Assembly (NCBI GenBank): GCA_012523085.1
Contig: JAAYJC010000013.1
Coordinates: forward strand, 50,298 to 114,297
Source of the DNA: Clostridiales bacterium
GTDB taxonomy: Bacteria > Bacillota > Clostridia > Oscillospirales > Oscillospiraceae
Reading direction: 5' to 3'
DNA length: 64,000 bases
Shown here piece after piece: positions 8,769 to 17,683 of this stretch. Position 1 is the stretch's first letter. The number at the start of each line of letters is the position of its first letter. The notes below the pieces were generated by a model, which was not told the DNA's origin, made no database searches, and saw nothing but the letters and a program-made list of their open reading frames with translations. The translations under genes and the position numbers were made by a program.

Positions 8769-9620
8769 TTAACGATAATAATTTCCTCCATTGCCGCCGG
8801 AAAAATGCATGATCGGGCGTTCAAGCTTTGGTACCAGAATCGGGCTGTGCCTGACACCCCTCGGTATATATACAATACAGCTTTTTGTTATTGTGATCTC
8901 CCGATCCTCTACAAAGAATTTCACCTCGGCATACAGTTCTTCCGGATTGTCCGGATCTGTTCCAAGAAAGCCGATCAGTTCATCGAGGTTGTCATGCAGA
9001 TGCGCTTCAGGCCCCGTATCATTGGTGGTGTGAAACCAGCAGGCTTCCATATAGGGGGCGCCCTTCAGCTTTAAACCGTCGATCCATAAAATGAGCGTTA
9101 AAAAACCTTCCGGAGCTTCCGGAATTCTCCCGTCAACAGGTGCGTACTTCTCAATCACATTGCCGGTATAGGTGCCGGGTGCAGCCGTGGCCTCGGCTGG
9201 GCTGACGTGATAGGTGTCCGTGTCCATTAGGCTAACATAATGCAAGACAGGCTTTGTTAGATTTTTGATTACCATGTTGCCGTAAGCGGTTCCCTTCGGG
9301 ATAAACACGAAACAGGTTGTGGTTAATATAAGCTTGTCATTTTCAATCCAAAGCTCTATTTCCGCATTCAGGTTTTCGGGATCCTCTGGGTTGCTGCCAA
9401 TGAAAACGAGCAAAGCGTCGGAATCGTGTTTTTTAAGTGTGGGTTTCTGAAAGGGTTTCATAAACCAGCCCGCTTCGCAAAATATGCTGCCATGAAACAC
9501 ACCGCTGTCCATGGTTACAGATCGTTTATAGATGTCTCCGTCGAACTGAATAACTGTTTTCGGCGCATTTTTACCGGCAAATGAAAAAAAACGTATGTCC
9601 GGCTGTTGTTGTTTAGACAT
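8769..9620 (-). CDS. Two-domain cupin protein
   Basis: A 283-residue protein made of two homologous cupin halves. Each half has an acidic segment with SNPEDPENL or TDPDNPEEL followed by FIPKGTAYG or YIPRGVRHS. The second half keeps metal-ligand-like residues in EAHLHDNLDELIGFLG; in the first half the corresponding stretch is KKHDSDALLVFIG, so one metal site may be degenerate. AAGGAG precedes the start. It is first in the operon running to 2008. A one-domain relative with the same HVHEYDELIGFIG pattern is at 41561 next to glycyl radical enzyme 2. Function unknown; isomerase, dioxygenase-like or binding roles are all possible for cupins. Confidence 0.75.
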   Translation of the reverse strand: MSKQQQPDIRFFSFAGKNAPKTVIQFDGDIYKRSVTMDSGVFHGSIFCEAGWFMKPFQKPTLKKHDSDALLVFIGSNPEDPENLNAEIELWIENDKLILTTTCFVFIPKGTAYGNMVIKNLTKPVLHYVSLMDTDTYHVSPAEATAAPGTYTGNVIEKYAPVDGRIPEAPEGFLTLILWIDGLKLKGAPYMEACWFHTTNDTGPEAHLHDNLDELIGFLGTDPDNPEELYAEVKFFVEDREITITKSCIVYIPRGVRHSPILVPKLERPIMHFSGGNGGNYYR

Positions 9621-9753
9621 GGCGCTCTCCTTTTCGAAGTATTATTCTATTCTATTTCGGAAAAATTTGCAAGAAAATCAGCTGTTACTTGGGGTTTTCG
9701 CGCGCATCAGAGAAAACAATAAAAAAGAGAAAAGCAAAATTCAAAAAAACGCC

Positions 9754-9781
9754 TTGATATTTTATTGAAATGGTTTATAAT
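9754..9781 (+). promoter_or_regulatory. Promoter of the serS T-box transcript
   Basis: TTGATA at 9754-9759 and TATAAT at 9776-9781 are separated by 16 bases, a good vegetative sigma factor promoter. Transcription would begin near 9788, just before the T-box leader. Confidence 0.65.
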
Positions 9782-9787
9782 TGACAT

Positions 9788-10036
9788 AATATTTCATATG
9801 CGATACCGGCGATGAAGAAAAATACGACCGAATATTCCATGCAGAGAGCCGGCGGACGGTGTGAGCCGGCGGGAGTGTCGATCTTTCCGCTTTTGGAGCT
9901 GTGGTATGCGCTGAAGGCTTGTACCCTTTACCGTACATTTGAGCGGCCTGTTCGGTTTACAGGCAATTTGGGTGGCAACGCGGATCTCTTCCGTCCCATG
10001 GTGTGATATGGGCATGGAAGGGGTTTTTTATATAAT
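9788..10036 (+). promoter_or_regulatory. T-box riboswitch controlling serS
   Basis: The leader contains the T-box core GGGTGGCAACGCGG at 9970-9983, followed by a terminator hairpin (CTTCCGTCCCAT at 9988-9999 with ATGGGCATGGAAG at 10008-10020) and a T6 run at 10024-10029. The 5' part has AGAGAG at about 9842 and a stem I-like G/C-rich hairpin. Uncharged tRNA-Ser would stabilise the antiterminator and raise serS expression. The specifier codon cannot be fixed by eye; a TCC around 9886 is a candidate serine codon. Confidence 0.85.
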
Positions 10037-10054
10037 CAGGGAGGATGCGATGAT

Positions 10055-11335
10055 ATGCTGGATATCAAACTGCTGCGGACAAACCCCGAGCTGGTGAAGG
10101 AGAATATTAAAAAAAAGTTTCAGGATCATAAGCTGAAGCTGGTTGATGAGGTCATTGACTTGGATCGCCGGATCAGGGAAGCAAAGTCGCGCGGCGATGA
10201 GCTTAGAAACTTACGCAATACGGTGAGCAAGGAGATCGGGGCGCTGATGGGAAAAGGGCTCCGGGATGAGGCTGAGCAAGCAAAACGTAAGGTCACCGAT
10301 ATCGCCGATGAGCTTTTAGCGCTCAAGAAAACGGAAGAGGACTTAAGCGCTGAGATTCGTAAACGGATGCTTGTATTGCCCAATATTATTGACGAGACGG
10401 TTCCGATCGGAAGGGACGATAGCGAAAATGTGGAGATGGAACGGTTCGGCGACCCATCCGTACCGGAATACGAGGTCCCCTATCATGTGGACATCATGGA
10501 AAGATTCAGCGGAATTGATCTGGAAAGCTCAAGAAAGGTCAGCGGCAACGGCTTTTATTATCTGTGCGGAGATATCGCTCGCCTGCATTCTGCGATTTTG
10601 ACCTATGCGCGGGATTTTATGATCGACAGGGGGTTTACGTACTATATCCCCCCCTTTATGATCCGCGGCGAGGTCGTATCCGGCGTGATGAGCTTTGCTG
10701 AAATGGAAAACATGATGTACAAGATAGAGGGAGAGGACCTTTATCTGATCGGCACCAGCGAGCATTCAATGATCGGGAAGTTCATTGACACTATGTTGGA
10801 TGAGGACAGGCTGCCCCAGACATTGACCAGCTATTCTCCATGCTTCCGCAAGGAAGTCGGTGCGCACGGAATAGAGGAGAGAGGCGTCTATCGGGTCCAT
10901 CAGTTTGACAAGCAGGAAATGATCGTCGTGTGCAAGCCGGAGGACAGCAAAGACTGGTTTATAAGGCTATATCAAAACACCGTGGACTTTTTCAGAAGCC
11001 TCGATATTCCGGTCCGGACGCTGGAATGCTGTTCCGGCGACCTTGCGGACCTGAAGGTCAGAAGCATCGACGTGGAAGCCTGGTCTCCGCGCCAGCGCAA
11101 ATATTTCGAGGTGGGCAGCTGCTCCAATCTCGGTGACGCACAGGCTCGACGCCTCGGAATCCGGATCAGGAACAAGCAGACGGGCAATTATTTCGCGCAT
11201 ACGCTGAACAATACGGTCGTCGCGACGCCGCGAATGCTGATAACCTTTTTGGAAAACAACTACCGCGAAGACGGAACCGTAGCGATTCCGGAGCCGCTGC
11301 GGATGTATATGGGCGGCAAGGAATCCGTTGGGTAA
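10055..11335 (+). CDS. serS: Seryl-tRNA synthetase
   Basis: Charges tRNA-Ser (and Sec-tRNA where present) with serine. The 426-residue length is normal for a class II enzyme. The N-terminal coiled-coil arm spans about residues 30-105. Motif 2 is seen in the segment SYSPCFRKEVGAHG with the class II arginine, and motif 3 in VVATPRMLITFLENN. GGGAGG is upstream of the ATG. The gene is monocistronic behind a T-box leader and is transcribed against its neighbours. It is a housekeeping gene inside otherwise accessory DNA. Confidence 0.97.
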   Translation: MLDIKLLRTNPELVKENIKKKFQDHKLKLVDEVIDLDRRIREAKSRGDELRNLRNTVSKEIGALMGKGLRDEAEQAKRKVTDIADELLALKKTEEDLSAEIRKRMLVLPNIIDETVPIGRDDSENVEMERFGDPSVPEYEVPYHVDIMERFSGIDLESSRKVSGNGFYYLCGDIARLHSAILTYARDFMIDRGFTYYIPPFMIRGEVVSGVMSFAEMENMMYKIEGEDLYLIGTSEHSMIGKFIDTMLDEDRLPQTLTSYSPCFRKEVGAHGIEERGVYRVHQFDKQEMIVVCKPEDSKDWFIRLYQNTVDFFRSLDIPVRTLECCSGDLADLKVRSIDVEAWSPRQRKYFEVGSCSNLGDAQARRLGIRIRNKQTGNYFAHTLNNTVVATPRMLITFLENNYREDGTVAIPEPLRMYMGGKESVG

Positions 11336-11375
11336 CGCGATAAGATAACCACTGATAATCAAACCTGCTATAACG

Positions 11376-11413
11376 GCCCGATGGATATATGGGCGCTTTA
11401 AGTCGTTTTTTTT
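11376..11413 (+). terminator. Terminator after serS
   Basis: A GCCC...GGGC hairpin (about 11376-11394) is followed after a short spacer by T8 at 11406-11413, immediately before the convergent ene-reductase stop codon. Confidence 0.5.
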
Positions 11414-11414
11414 G

Positions 11415-13358
11415 TTACAGATTGCGTGTGGCCGCGTCCGCCATGTCCGTGGCCTGCATGATGTTTTTCGGGACCGTGCAGTCTCCGATCAGGTAAAACT
11501 CGGGTGCGCAGAAACGCAGCGCATAGGCTTCTTCCAGTAAAGGAACCTGGCCTGTGGCGTTTACAACCGTATCGGCTTTAAAAAAGCCCGGTTCGCCGCG
11601 CCGTTCATAGAAGACACCCTGCAGGGTGATTTTTACGGCTTTTGTTTCAAGCATCAGCTTAATGCCGTGCTTTTTGATTTCCACATCCAGAGCGAGCTGA
11701 TACAGGACATTTCCGCCGTTATTGAGCTGCGGCAGCATTTCAATGATCGTAACGTCTTTTCCCGTTTGGGCAAGATGAATCGCCAGCTCGACGCCCACGA
11801 GGCCGCCGCCGAGAACGGCGATTTTTTTTCCGGCCTTATCGGTATTTAAGTACATGTTCTCGGTGTGGAAGACATTTGCCTCGTCTATGCCATCAATCGG
11901 AGGAACGGCGGGTTTTGCGCCGAGCGCGGCTATCAGAACATCTGGGGCGATGGAGGCCGCCAGTTCCGGAGTGACGGCGGTATTGAGCCTCATGTCTATA
12001 GGAAGGCGCCGGATCTGGCGTTCCTGGTAGGCAAGGTAATCTTTGATTTTCTTCTTGAAGGGTACCTGTTCTTCGCATTTTAAAACGCCGCCGAGCCGCC
12101 CGCTCTTTTCACAGAGGATTACCTTATGCCCGTTGCGGGAAGCGGTCAGCGCCGCCTGCATTCCGGCGACTCCGCCTCCGGCGACAAGAACGGTTTTTGG
12201 GGTATTATGCGAAACCGTAGGTGCGTATCTGTATTCAAGTTCGCGCCCGATCTGCGGGTTGACGGCGCAATAGATCTGGCCGTTGGTGATCAGGTTTGAA
12301 AAACAGGCAAGGCAGCGAAGGCAGGGCCTTATTTCCTCCGGCTTTCCCATAAACGCCTTTTTCGGAAGTTCCGGGTCCGCAAGAAGCGCGCGCGCAATTT
12401 CGATAACATCAGCTTTGCCCGACGCAAGTATTTCTTCCATCAGTTCGGGGTCACAATGGGCGCCCACGGTCGCAACAGTCGTTCCGACATGCTTTTTTAT
12501 GGCTTCTGCGTACTGAACATTGCAGCTGTCCCGGCTGAAAATACTCGGATGCGTGACCGTGAACACGTCCGGTTTTTCATGGTGCCCGGCGGAAACGTGG
12601 ATCAGGTCCACATACCCATCCAGCGCCTTTGCGATTTGAATGCCCTCGTCAAGGTCGTAGCCTTCGGGGATGACCTCCGAGCCGCTGATGCGGATTTCAA
12701 TTGGAAATCCGGGCCCTGTCTTTTTGCGAATCGCATTTATTACCGCCAGCGGGAAACGCATGCGATTTTCTCTGCTTCCGCCCCACCTATCTTTTCGCTT
12801 ATTGACCTTCGGGGACAAAAACTGCGACATTAGCCAGCCGTGCCCGCCATGGATCGTAACCATACCGAAACCGCATTGTTTGGCAAAAGCGGCTGCGTTC
12901 GCATAAGCTTCAATGGTTTTATATATCACCTCTTCGGGCATCTCAAAATATTCATTGCCCGTTGCGTCTATACCGGAACACGGACCGTATATCGTATTGC
13001 CGTTATGCCTTGTCCCATGCGAGTAGAGCCCGCCGTGCTGCAGCTCAACGGAGGCAACCGCGCCGTGCCGGCGGATACCTGAGGACAGGAGATTTAATGA
13101 ATGATGGTTCATCCTATCATCCAGCTTGATCATGTATTCCCCGTATAAACCGTTTCTGGAGTCGACGACGCAGTCGCCGACGCAGACGGAGGCTGCGCCT
13201 CCCAATGCCTTCTGTTCGTAAAAGGCCACGCAGTCGCTGTTCGGCCTGTTCATCGAATCCAGGCTCCTTCCGGAAATCGGAGAAGCGAAGATCCGGTTTT
13301 TAAACACGGTTTGGCCGAGCTTTATCGGCTCAAATAAATGAGGGTATTTCTGAGTCAT
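11415..13358 (-). CDS. FMN/[4Fe-4S]/FAD ene-reductase, paralog 2
   Basis: A 647-residue member of the same family as 5529-7481: OYE barrel in residues ~1-340 (IHGGHGWLMSQFLSP near residue 168), [4Fe-4S] ligands in CLRCLACFSNLITNGQIYC, FAD motif VLVAGGGVAGMQAA and NAD(P)-type motif IAVLGGGLVGVELA. AAAGGAAGG precedes the start. It is separated from the upstream aldehyde dehydrogenases by a strong terminator at 13427-13463, so it is probably its own transcription unit. Cluster and flavin sites are all intact. Substrate unknown; it may act on another intermediate than paralog 1. Confidence 0.88.
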   Translation of the reverse strand: MTQKYPHLFEPIKLGQTVFKNRIFASPISGRSLDSMNRPNSDCVAFYEQKALGGAASVCVGDCVVDSRNGLYGEYMIKLDDRMNHHSLNLLSSGIRRHGAVASVELQHGGLYSHGTRHNGNTIYGPCSGIDATGNEYFEMPEEVIYKTIEAYANAAAFAKQCGFGMVTIHGGHGWLMSQFLSPKVNKRKDRWGGSRENRMRFPLAVINAIRKKTGPGFPIEIRISGSEVIPEGYDLDEGIQIAKALDGYVDLIHVSAGHHEKPDVFTVTHPSIFSRDSCNVQYAEAIKKHVGTTVATVGAHCDPELMEEILASGKADVIEIARALLADPELPKKAFMGKPEEIRPCLRCLACFSNLITNGQIYCAVNPQIGRELEYRYAPTVSHNTPKTVLVAGGGVAGMQAALTASRNGHKVILCEKSGRLGGVLKCEEQVPFKKKIKDYLAYQERQIRRLPIDMRLNTAVTPELAASIAPDVLIAALGAKPAVPPIDGIDEANVFHTENMYLNTDKAGKKIAVLGGGLVGVELAIHLAQTGKDVTIIEMLPQLNNGGNVLYQLALDVEIKKHGIKLMLETKAVKITLQGVFYERRGEPGFFKADTVVNATGQVPLLEEAYALRFCAPEFYLIGDCTVPKNIMQATDMADAATRNL

Positions 13359-13426
13359 CTTGATGGCCTTCCTTTGCTGTGATTCTTACGGGAGACCCGT
13401 TACGGCAGGCCGCCCGCCCGGTTTTG

Positions 13427-13463
13427 AAAAACACACTGCTCTTTGGGGCTGCAGTGTGTTTTT
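13427..13463 (-). terminator. Terminator after the aldehyde dehydrogenase pair
   Basis: A perfect 13-bp stem, AAAAACACACTGC (13427-13439) with GCAGTGTGTTTTT (13451-13463). Read on the minus strand it lies just after the 13473 stop and ends in a T run, separating the aldehyde dehydrogenase operon from ene-reductase 2. Confidence 0.8.
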
Positions 13464-13472
13464 ATTTAAATT

Positions 13473-14963
13473 TCAGTCGGTTAACGAAATCCGATTCGAC
13501 CAGAATGTATTGGGCATCTCATCCAGATTGATCCAAATGTGTTTGTGGTATGTATATTCGTCCAGCACCAGAACGGAGTTTTCCTTGGTCCATCCGGACT
13601 CCTTTTGCCCGCCCCAGGGTGTCTCGCTGACGATCGCCAGATGCTGGTTGATCCATGCCGTGCCGACCTTCAGTTGATCAATGAGTAGCATGCCCTTGCG
13701 GTAATCCATCGTCCATACGGAAGCGCAGAGTCCGTATCGGCTGTCGTTTGCCAGCTCAATGGCTTCCTCTGCATTTTTCACGCGCATGATACCGACTACC
13801 GGCGCAAAGATTTCTTCCTGCATCAGGTCCATTTTGTTTTCATAAACCTCGAAGATCGTCGGCATCACAAAAGCGCCGTTTATTGTTTCCGGCGTGTTCG
13901 GGCGTTCTCCGCCTAAAAGAAGTTTCGCGCCTTCCTGTTTAGCCTGCTCGATGAATTCCTCCGCCGTATCTCTGCAGGTATTATACGCAAGCGGGCCCAT
14001 CATGGTTTTCGGATCCATCGGGTCTCCGACGATAATTTTACCGGCGGCTTTGACGAACCGATCAACAAAACGGTCATAAATACCGTCCTGTACATAGAAC
14101 CTGCTGGGTGAGCCGCAGTTCTGGCCGGAATTGAAGAATGCGGCATAGGTAGCACCCTCGACCGCCGCGTCCAGATTTGCATCGTCCAGTACAATCATCG
14201 GATTTTTGCCGCCGAGTTCGGAGGCAACCGGCATGACCCTCTCGCTGGCAAGGCGCATGATACGTTTGCCCACAAACGAGTCACCGGTAAAATTAACCTT
14301 GTCGATACCGGGATGGTTCACGATAGCCTCGCCCACTTCGCCTCCCGGACCGGTCACGATGTTGACTACACCGTCCGGGAAACCGGCTTCGACAACATAT
14401 TCTCCGAGCTTCAATACAGTCAGCGGAGCGCAGGACGGCGGTTTTAAAACCACCGTGTTACCGGTTATCAGAGCCGGCGCAAGTTTGGAAACCGCTGTGA
14501 CCAGTGGGAAATTCCAGGGTGTAATGAGTCCCACGACGCCTACTGGTTCCCGAAAGGTCATAACTCTTGCGCTCGGGTCGGCCGAGATGGTCAGTCCCGT
14601 CATGCTTCTGCCGAGTCCTGCCATAAATTCCAGCTCAGCGGGTGCAAAGGGGATATCAAACTTGCTGGTTTTGCTGATCGGGCCGCCGTACTGCATCGTT
14701 TCCAGCGGTACCAGCTCGTCTTGATGTGCTCTGATGATCGCAGCCAGTTTGACAAGCAGATCGCTGCGGTCGCCGATATACGTCGATTTCCATTTGGTCT
14801 TGGCTTTGTTTGCGGCCTCGACAGCCAGATTGACGTCGATTTCGCTGCACTTGGGAACGATAGCGGCTAATGTGTTGTTTGCGGGGTTGATGACTTCCAT
14901 TGTCTCGTTTTTCGCCGGTTTTGTCAATTTTCCGCCGATCAGGATTCTATAATCGTAGCCCAC
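13473..14963 (-). CDS. Aldehyde dehydrogenase, paralog 1
   Basis: NAD(P)-dependent oxidation of an aldehyde to an acid. The ~496-residue ALDH fold is complete: LITPWNFPL coenzyme region, the catalytic glutamate in ELGGKNP (about residue 260) and the catalytic cysteine in GQNCGSPSR (about 294). It could start at a GTG at 14972, but GAGGTG would then overlap the start; a second GTG at 14963 has that site six bases upstream and is preferred. It begins ~24 bases after the stop of the second aldehyde dehydrogenase, so both form an operon. The natural aldehyde is not predictable. Confidence 0.9.
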   Translation of the reverse strand: MGYDYRILIGGKLTKPAKNETMEVINPANNTLAAIVPKCSEIDVNLAVEAANKAKTKWKSTYIGDRSDLLVKLAAIIRAHQDELVPLETMQYGGPISKTSKFDIPFAPAELEFMAGLGRSMTGLTISADPSARVMTFREPVGVVGLITPWNFPLVTAVSKLAPALITGNTVVLKPPSCAPLTVLKLGEYVVEAGFPDGVVNIVTGPGGEVGEAIVNHPGIDKVNFTGDSFVGKRIMRLASERVMPVASELGGKNPMIVLDDANLDAAVEGATYAAFFNSGQNCGSPSRFYVQDGIYDRFVDRFVKAAGKIIVGDPMDPKTMMGPLAYNTCRDTAEEFIEQAKQEGAKLLLGGERPNTPETINGAFVMPTIFEVYENKMDLMQEEIFAPVVGIMRVKNAEEAIELANDSRYGLCASVWTMDYRKGMLLIDQLKVGTAWINQHLAIVSETPWGGQKESGWTKENSVLVLDEYTYHKHIWINLDEMPNTFWSNRISLTD

Positions 14964-14987
14964 TTTTTTCACCTCAGACTCAAGTAT

Positions 14988-16424
14988 TTAAACCATGTAA
15001 TTGATGGCAACCAGTTTAAGGTCCGTAAACTCGGCCATGCCGACCATGCCGCCCTCCTTGCCGATGCCGCTTTCTTTAATGCTGGTTCCCCAGGGCTGCT
15101 CGTTTGACAGCATCTGGCAATTGATAAAAACGGAACCGACATGCAGGTCATTGACCAGCAGCATGCCTTTAGCGATGTTCTTCGTCCACACATGCGCACA
15201 AAGGCCGTATGGGGAGTCGTTAGCCAGCGCGAGGATATCATCCTTGTCGGTGTATTTAATGATTACGGCAACCGGTCCGAAGATCTCTTCTTTTGCGATA
15301 ACCATGTCATGCGCAGCGTTACTTAATATCGTCGGCATCACGAAAAAACCCTTCCTGAGCGCCTCGGGCTTCTCACCGCCATACAATAAGGTTGCACCTT
15401 CTTCAACACCCTTTTTGATGTAGCCCTCAACTTTGTCCCGATGCTCTTTGCTAACGACCGGCCCCATCGTTGTAGCTTCGTCCTTCGGGTCACCGACTAC
15501 AACGGTCTTTGCGTAAGCAATATATTTTTCACAGAACTGATCGTAGACCTTTTCATGTACATAGTATCTGCCCGGTCCGGAGCAATGCTGACCGCTGTTG
15601 TTGAACTGACGCCAGGCGAGCACCTTAAGAGAAGCGTCCAGATCCGCATCCGCCATAATGATCACCGGATTGTTGCCGCCGAGCTCCATTACGCACTTTT
15701 TTACGGTACCGCTGGCGTCTGACATAATCCGCTTTCCTGTCTCGCTGCTGCCGGTAAAACCGATACAGTCAATGTCCGGATGCTTTGCGATTGCCGAACC
15801 GACGCTTCCGCCGGGCCCAGTGATGATGTTGACAGCACCGGGCGGCAGATCGGTCTGCGAGAGAATCTCAGCAAATTTCAGGCCGATCATTGAGTTAATG
15901 CTAGGCGGTTTGAGAACACAGGTGTTGCCGACAGCGAGAGCGGGTGCGAGCTTGACAGCCGTCATGATTGTCGGAAGGTTCCATGGAATGATGAACCCGA
16001 TCACACCGACAGGTTCGCGCTGCAGATATGACAATGTCCCGTCCTTTACCGGAATGTGTTGGCCCATCAATGTCGGAGCTGTCCCCGCACAGTATTCAAA
16101 TTTGTCGGCTGCGCCCATTGTTGCACCGAAGGCATCTTTATACGGCGTTCCGTGTTCCAGACCCTCGAGCTTTGCGAGTTCATCGGCGTTTGCCCTTATT
16201 GCCTCGGCTATTTTCATCAGAACCTTGGATCGTTCGGCCTGCGTTTTTTTCGACCATATATTGAATGCTGCACGCGCTGCCTTAACAGCCTTGTCCACAT
16301 CGGCTTCACCCGCACAGGGGACAAATCCGATTTCCTCACCCGTGGACGGATTTACGGTTGCAAAGGTTTTCCCGGATTCGGCCTCGACCCAACGGCCCCC
16401 GATATACATCTTATGAATCTGCAT
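14988..16424 (-). CDS. Aldehyde dehydrogenase, paralog 2
   Basis: A 478-residue aldehyde dehydrogenase with FIIPWNLPT, the catalytic glutamate in ELGGNNP and the catalytic cysteine in GQHCSGPGR. I moved the start to the ATG at 16424 because AAGGAG lies six bases upstream and the family N-terminus (MYIGGRWVEAESGK) follows directly; the longer frame from 16523 adds an unrelated 33 residues. First gene of the pair with 13473-14963. The active-site flank HCSGPGR differs from NCGSPSR in the partner, so the two probably prefer different aldehydes. Confidence 0.92.
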   Translation of the reverse strand: MQIHKMYIGGRWVEAESGKTFATVNPSTGEEIGFVPCAGEADVDKAVKAARAAFNIWSKKTQAERSKVLMKIAEAIRANADELAKLEGLEHGTPYKDAFGATMGAADKFEYCAGTAPTLMGQHIPVKDGTLSYLQREPVGVIGFIIPWNLPTIMTAVKLAPALAVGNTCVLKPPSINSMIGLKFAEILSQTDLPPGAVNIITGPGGSVGSAIAKHPDIDCIGFTGSSETGKRIMSDASGTVKKCVMELGGNNPVIIMADADLDASLKVLAWRQFNNSGQHCSGPGRYYVHEKVYDQFCEKYIAYAKTVVVGDPKDEATTMGPVVSKEHRDKVEGYIKKGVEEGATLLYGGEKPEALRKGFFVMPTILSNAAHDMVIAKEEIFGPVAVIIKYTDKDDILALANDSPYGLCAHVWTKNIAKGMLLVNDLHVGSVFINCQMLSNEQPWGTSIKESGIGKEGGMVGMAEFTDLKLVAINYMV

Positions 16425-16706
16425 AAATACCTCCTTACAAAATAACAGCCCGGCTGTACGGTTGGGTTTATCTTCTGCGCAGGAAGGATCAAAACCGCCT
16501 ATCATACCCGTGCGGATTTTCATCGCTCTGTATGCTGCCTCGGCTATTTAATTGATGTAACAACATTTTTGATGTTTTAACAAATACAATAATAATGCAA
16601 ATCGATGAGCATGACATCATCAGATATAATGAATTTGTCTTCGCTTTTTCGTAATATGCTGCAAATCAGGTCATGCGGCGGCCTAAAATCCGATGCGTTT
16701 TCAAGG

Positions 16707-17255
16707 TTACCTGACATATTCTATTTTTACATCTTCACGGCTTGCGCTTCGGAAGGCTTCGCCGTTTTGGTATCCGATGATAACGCCGCAGTTAAACGCA
16801 TATCCTTCGGGTATTTTGGCGTCAGCTTCCATAGCTTTGCCGTTTTCGCTGCCGAAAGCTAACCGGGGAGAACCAAGATAACACGAGCCGAGTCCCAAAG
16901 ACGTCGCGGCAATCAGCATGTTTTCAGCTGCGCATGAGGTATTGGCGGCCGCATTGGGACTGTTTTCGGGAGATGACAAAACGATTAGTACGGGTGCGCC
17001 GTACAAGGGTTCATAACCCGGAAGGGAGGCCCGCTGAACCATGAACGGCACATTTGATGACAGCATACCTCTTTTCGCCGTATCGTTTATCTCTTTGAGC
17101 AGTTCGGGATTTGTTATGACGGAAATTTGAAAGGTGCCGGCAACAGGCGCGCAGGAACCGGCTTTCAGAATATCCTCCAGCGCCTGCTCCGGGACCGGAT
17201 CCTTTTTATAAGACCGCATACTCTTTCTTTCAAAGATGGCTTGTAATGCATTCAT
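16707..17255 (-). CDS. Nitroreductase-family flavoprotein
   Basis: An FMN-dependent oxidoreductase of 182 aa. The N-terminal AIFERKSMRSYKKDPVP carries the phosphate-binding arginines of the family, and SCAPVAG and GLGSCYLG match the FMN-contacting segments. Physiological roles range from quinone or nitro reduction to flavin-dependent dehalogenation; none can be chosen here. A spacer of about 280 bases separates it from the aldehyde dehydrogenase operon. It is likely transcribed alone. Confidence 0.85.
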   Translation of the reverse strand: MNALQAIFERKSMRSYKKDPVPEQALEDILKAGSCAPVAGTFQISVITNPELLKEINDTAKRGMLSSNVPFMVQRASLPGYEPLYGAPVLIVLSSPENSPNAAANTSCAAENMLIAATSLGLGSCYLGSPRLAFGSENGKAMEADAKIPEGYAFNCGVIIGYQNGEAFRSASREDVKIEYVR

Positions 17256-17360
17256 ATCAAATTATCTCCTTATATGGTAATGTTGATCATTTTCCGATTT
17301 CCGTGTATAGTAATAACAGCCGTTGAGTTTCGCGTTACGGGGACTTTATTTCGGTTGATC

Positions 17361-17437
17361 GGTGATAGCCTTAACGCTTAGCAGCGTGAGCTGCCCTCCT
17401 TAGCTGATCCGGGCGCAGTCGCTTTGCCTAGCTATCC
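17361..17437 (+). other. Possible structured RNA in the divergent spacer
   Basis: The 17256-17683 spacer has no gene. Within it a 77-base stretch is closed by GATAGC (17364-17369) with GCTATC (17431-17436) and contains GCAGC-GTGA-GCTGC, a hairpin whose loop is a GNRA tetraloop only if the plus strand is transcribed. It precedes the Fe-alcohol dehydrogenase operon. I do not match it to a known riboswitch. Low certainty. Confidence 0.25.
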
Positions 17438-17683
17438 AAAGTAGAATTTTCTCGTGAAATCCTATGAAATGAATACTTAAATTTTATATCTTCCGGTGAT
17501 GACATTTCCTTCCGTATATTGTAAAATATACATGCTGAAGTATCTATCAATAGGTCAATTGCAATATTGCTCTGTTTTACCTGTATGTTCCATTTTATCC
17601 CCAGTTCGGGTAAATGTAAATATAATGTGCTCAATTACTTTATGAAAAGTCATAAAACGAATAAACAACAGAGGTGGTCATTG

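Noticed and set aside
9794..10015. Minus-strand ORF within the serS leader
   Set aside because: It is the complement of the T-box structure, whose core and terminator explain the sequence.
16555..16600. Rex-like redox operator upstream of the aldehyde dehydrogenase pair
   Set aside because: A TTGTTAAAACAT half and a TGTTGTTACA half are present on the minus strand, but the symmetry does not fit the TTGTTAA-N4-TTAACAA pattern.
17361..17437. tRNA gene (77 bases with a closing stem)
   Set aside because: On either strand there is no T-loop GTTC-type sequence and no plausible D-arm; only the length and end pairing are tRNA-like.
17428..17634. Minus-strand 68-codon ORF in the divergent spacer
   Set aside because: Overlaps the promoter region of the alcohol dehydrogenase operon, has no ribosome site and no recognisable features.
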